From NCBI GenBank assembly GCA_965198415.1, contig CBDAPN010000029.1, forward strand, positions 372,001 to 436,000: a stretch of 64,000 nucleotides of DNA. The letters run 5' to 3'. This DNA is from Endozoicomonas sp965198415. Lineage in GTDB: Bacteria > Pseudomonadota > Gammaproteobacteria > Pseudomonadales > Endozoicomonadaceae. A program made the translations under genes and the position numbers. Under the pieces are notes generated by a model. It had not been told where the DNA came from. It was given only the letters and a program-made list of their open reading frames with translations, and did no database searches. Positions 62,868-64,000 of this stretch are shown here, in pieces. Position 1 is the stretch's first letter. Every line of letters starts with the position of its first letter.

Positions 62868-63490
62868 AGCTCACCTCTTTCAAAAAACAGATAAAACCCT
62901 ATTAGATCCATGCAATTAGGGCAGCATATTTCTACAATTTTGACCAACCAAAAGATTGGAAGTTCCCAGTAGGTTTGTAAATAATTTCTGCAGGTATTTA
63001 TAGACCGCTGGATTCAAGCAATAAGTGCAACTGTCTTCCCAGTGTAGACCTAAAACGAGGTTAGGCTGCCCACTGCATGCTGTTGATCAAAAACGCCATC
63101 ATGTGTTCTGCTGACACTCCCCGCCCCTATCGCAGGGCATAAATACCCGCAAAGGGCATAAATACCCAAAGGGCATAAAGGAAAGGTTTTTAAGATCACT
63201 ATCAGAACCTTCTTGCTTCAACACGCCTTCCCTAGATAGCGGTTTTTATATTCTTTGCTGCATTTATGTCGCTATCGTGGTGTGTTTTGCATAAAAAGTG
63301 GCAGCCAAAACTTCCTGAAAGTTTGGCATTATTCATTGAGGTGACACTTTTTATTGTGTTGCTGACTGGATTAATTTCCTGACAGACCTGCTGAAGAAAT
63401 TCATACTTTACTGAGATTATTTTCTAAGTCAAAACCCCACACACTTTCCCTTGAGCCTCATGGGTAAGCCATGTATTCACAGGAGACACC
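62868..63490. other. Spacer between orphan gene and hydroxyacid dehydrogenase
   Basis: 623 bases without a recognised gene. Contains repeat R3 and a weak promoter candidate: CTGACA (63379-63384), 17 bases, CATACT (63402-63407) reading into the next gene. Confidence 0.5.
63110..63186 (-). repeat. Dispersed repeat R3 (inverted, two to three units)
   Basis: On minus: CCTTTATGCCCTTTGGGTATT, then a variant unit with an extra CG, then TATGCCC joined to TGCGATAGGGGCGGGGAGTGTCAG. Same right flank as R1, left flank (GATTGCGTAAAGC) missing. Confidence 0.75.
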
Positions 63491-64000
63491 ATGATTAACG
63501 GCGCAATGCTCGATGTTGCCAACCTCGGTCTGAACCTTGGACCGTTGCAGGCTCTTCCGGTTGACTGGCAACTCTATGACTTCACACTACCAGAGCAAAT
63601 CCTACAGCACTGCCACCAGGCGCGGGTGATTATTACCAGCAAGGTTTTGCTTGATGCACAGTTACTGGCACAGCTGCCCGACCTCAAACTGATCTGCATA
63701 GCCGCCACCGGCACTGACAATATTGACCTTGATGCCGCTACAGCACACGGCATCGAGGTTAAAAATGTGGTTGGCTATGCCGGCAGCAGTGTGGCACAGC
63801 TGGTCTTTAGTTTACTTTTGGAACTGACTACCCATGCTAGTCGCTATAACCAGCGAGTACGCAACGGTGAGTGGAGTAAAACCCGCTCATTCTGCCTTGA
63901 CGGTGAATCGATGATGGAGTTGACCGGCAAAACGATGGGGTTAATCGGCTATGGCACTCTGGCCAAATCGGTAGAGCACCTAGCGAAAGCCTTTGGCATG
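63491..64000 (+). CDS. D-2-hydroxyacid dehydrogenase (partial, C-terminus beyond window)
   Basis: NAD(P)-dependent D-isomer-specific 2-hydroxyacid dehydrogenase, HprA/glycerate-dehydrogenase-like. AGGAGA five bases before ATG 63491 sets the start. 170 residues are visible: the catalytic-domain half with AATGTDNIDLDAATAHGIEVKNVVGYAGSSVAQLVFSLLLEL, then the start of the Rossmann fold TMGLIGYGTLAKSVEHLAKAFGM. The catalytic Arg, Glu and His lie beyond the edge. Substrate cannot be assigned. Confidence 0.88.
   Translation, partial: MINGAMLDVANLGLNLGPLQALPVDWQLYDFTLPEQILQHCHQARVIITSKVLLDAQLLAQLPDLKLICIAATGTDNIDLDAATAHGIEVKNVVGYAGSSVAQLVFSLLLELTTHASRYNQRVRNGEWSKTRSFCLDGESMMELTGKTMGLIGYGTLAKSVEHLAKAFGM

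Overview
The window is a chromosomal segment of a gammaproteobacterium. Gene order resembles Pseudomonas and the Oceanospirillales: sdhCDAB divergent from gltA; hda, a PerM-like permease and a DUF2066 gene divergent from purM-purN-DUF3108; and secA-argJ-Nudix/ThiE beside a complete dcw cluster. Dispersed short repeats, a RAYT/REP locus, an ankyrin protein and AT-rich orphan genes make a marine, host-associated lineage such as Endozoicomonadaceae plausible. That placement is inference, not something the sequence proves.

Layout. 0-5 kb: TCA cycle (sdhBADC on minus, gltA on plus, divergent promoters). 5-9 kb: repeat R1, a small secreted protein, hda, permease, DUF2066. 9.5-12.3 kb: purine genes purM, purN and a DUF3108 protein. 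12.3-16.3 kb: glyoxalase I, then a GST / DJ-1-like / NADP oxidoreductase operon divergent from a LysR regulator. 16.3-20.4 kb: argG, pyrC, rnt, a YigL-type HAD phosphatase. 20.8-21.8 kb: AT-rich orphan gene. 21.9-27.7 kb: clpB (sigma-32 promoter), pgeF, rluD, bamD, yacG.

27.7-34.4 kb is an accessory island: a small membrane protein, a RAYT transposase with its REP palindromes and a 240-bp duplication, a tiny Cys-rich gene lying between two REPs, an IS66 remnant, an internally deleted IS630 element, an overlapping ankyrin / PD-(D/E)XK-like gene pair, and a Cys-rich secreted protein.

34.5-59.3 kb, all on minus, holds mraZ-rsmH-ftsL-ftsI-murE-murF-mraY-murD-ftsW-murG-murC-ddlB-ftsQ-ftsA-ftsZ-lpxC, then an M23 peptidase, secA, argJ and a Nudix/ThiE fusion. 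The dcw run is tightly overlapped, starts from a TTGACG/TATAGT promoter with four 10-bp-spaced MraZ-type boxes, and ends at a strong terminator after lpxC. Its murC reading frame is broken by one extra T in a homopolymer. Upstream lie rnpB, rsmI, two unknown genes and the start of a 2-hydroxyacid dehydrogenase.

The main candidates for something new are the ankyrin / nuclease-like pair, the REP-bounded Cys-rich mini-gene, the dispersed 17-bp-unit repeat family (about 5.0, 34.4, 59.6 and 63.1 kb) and the two AT-rich orphan genes. No tRNA, 5S/16S/23S rRNA or CRISPR array was seen.
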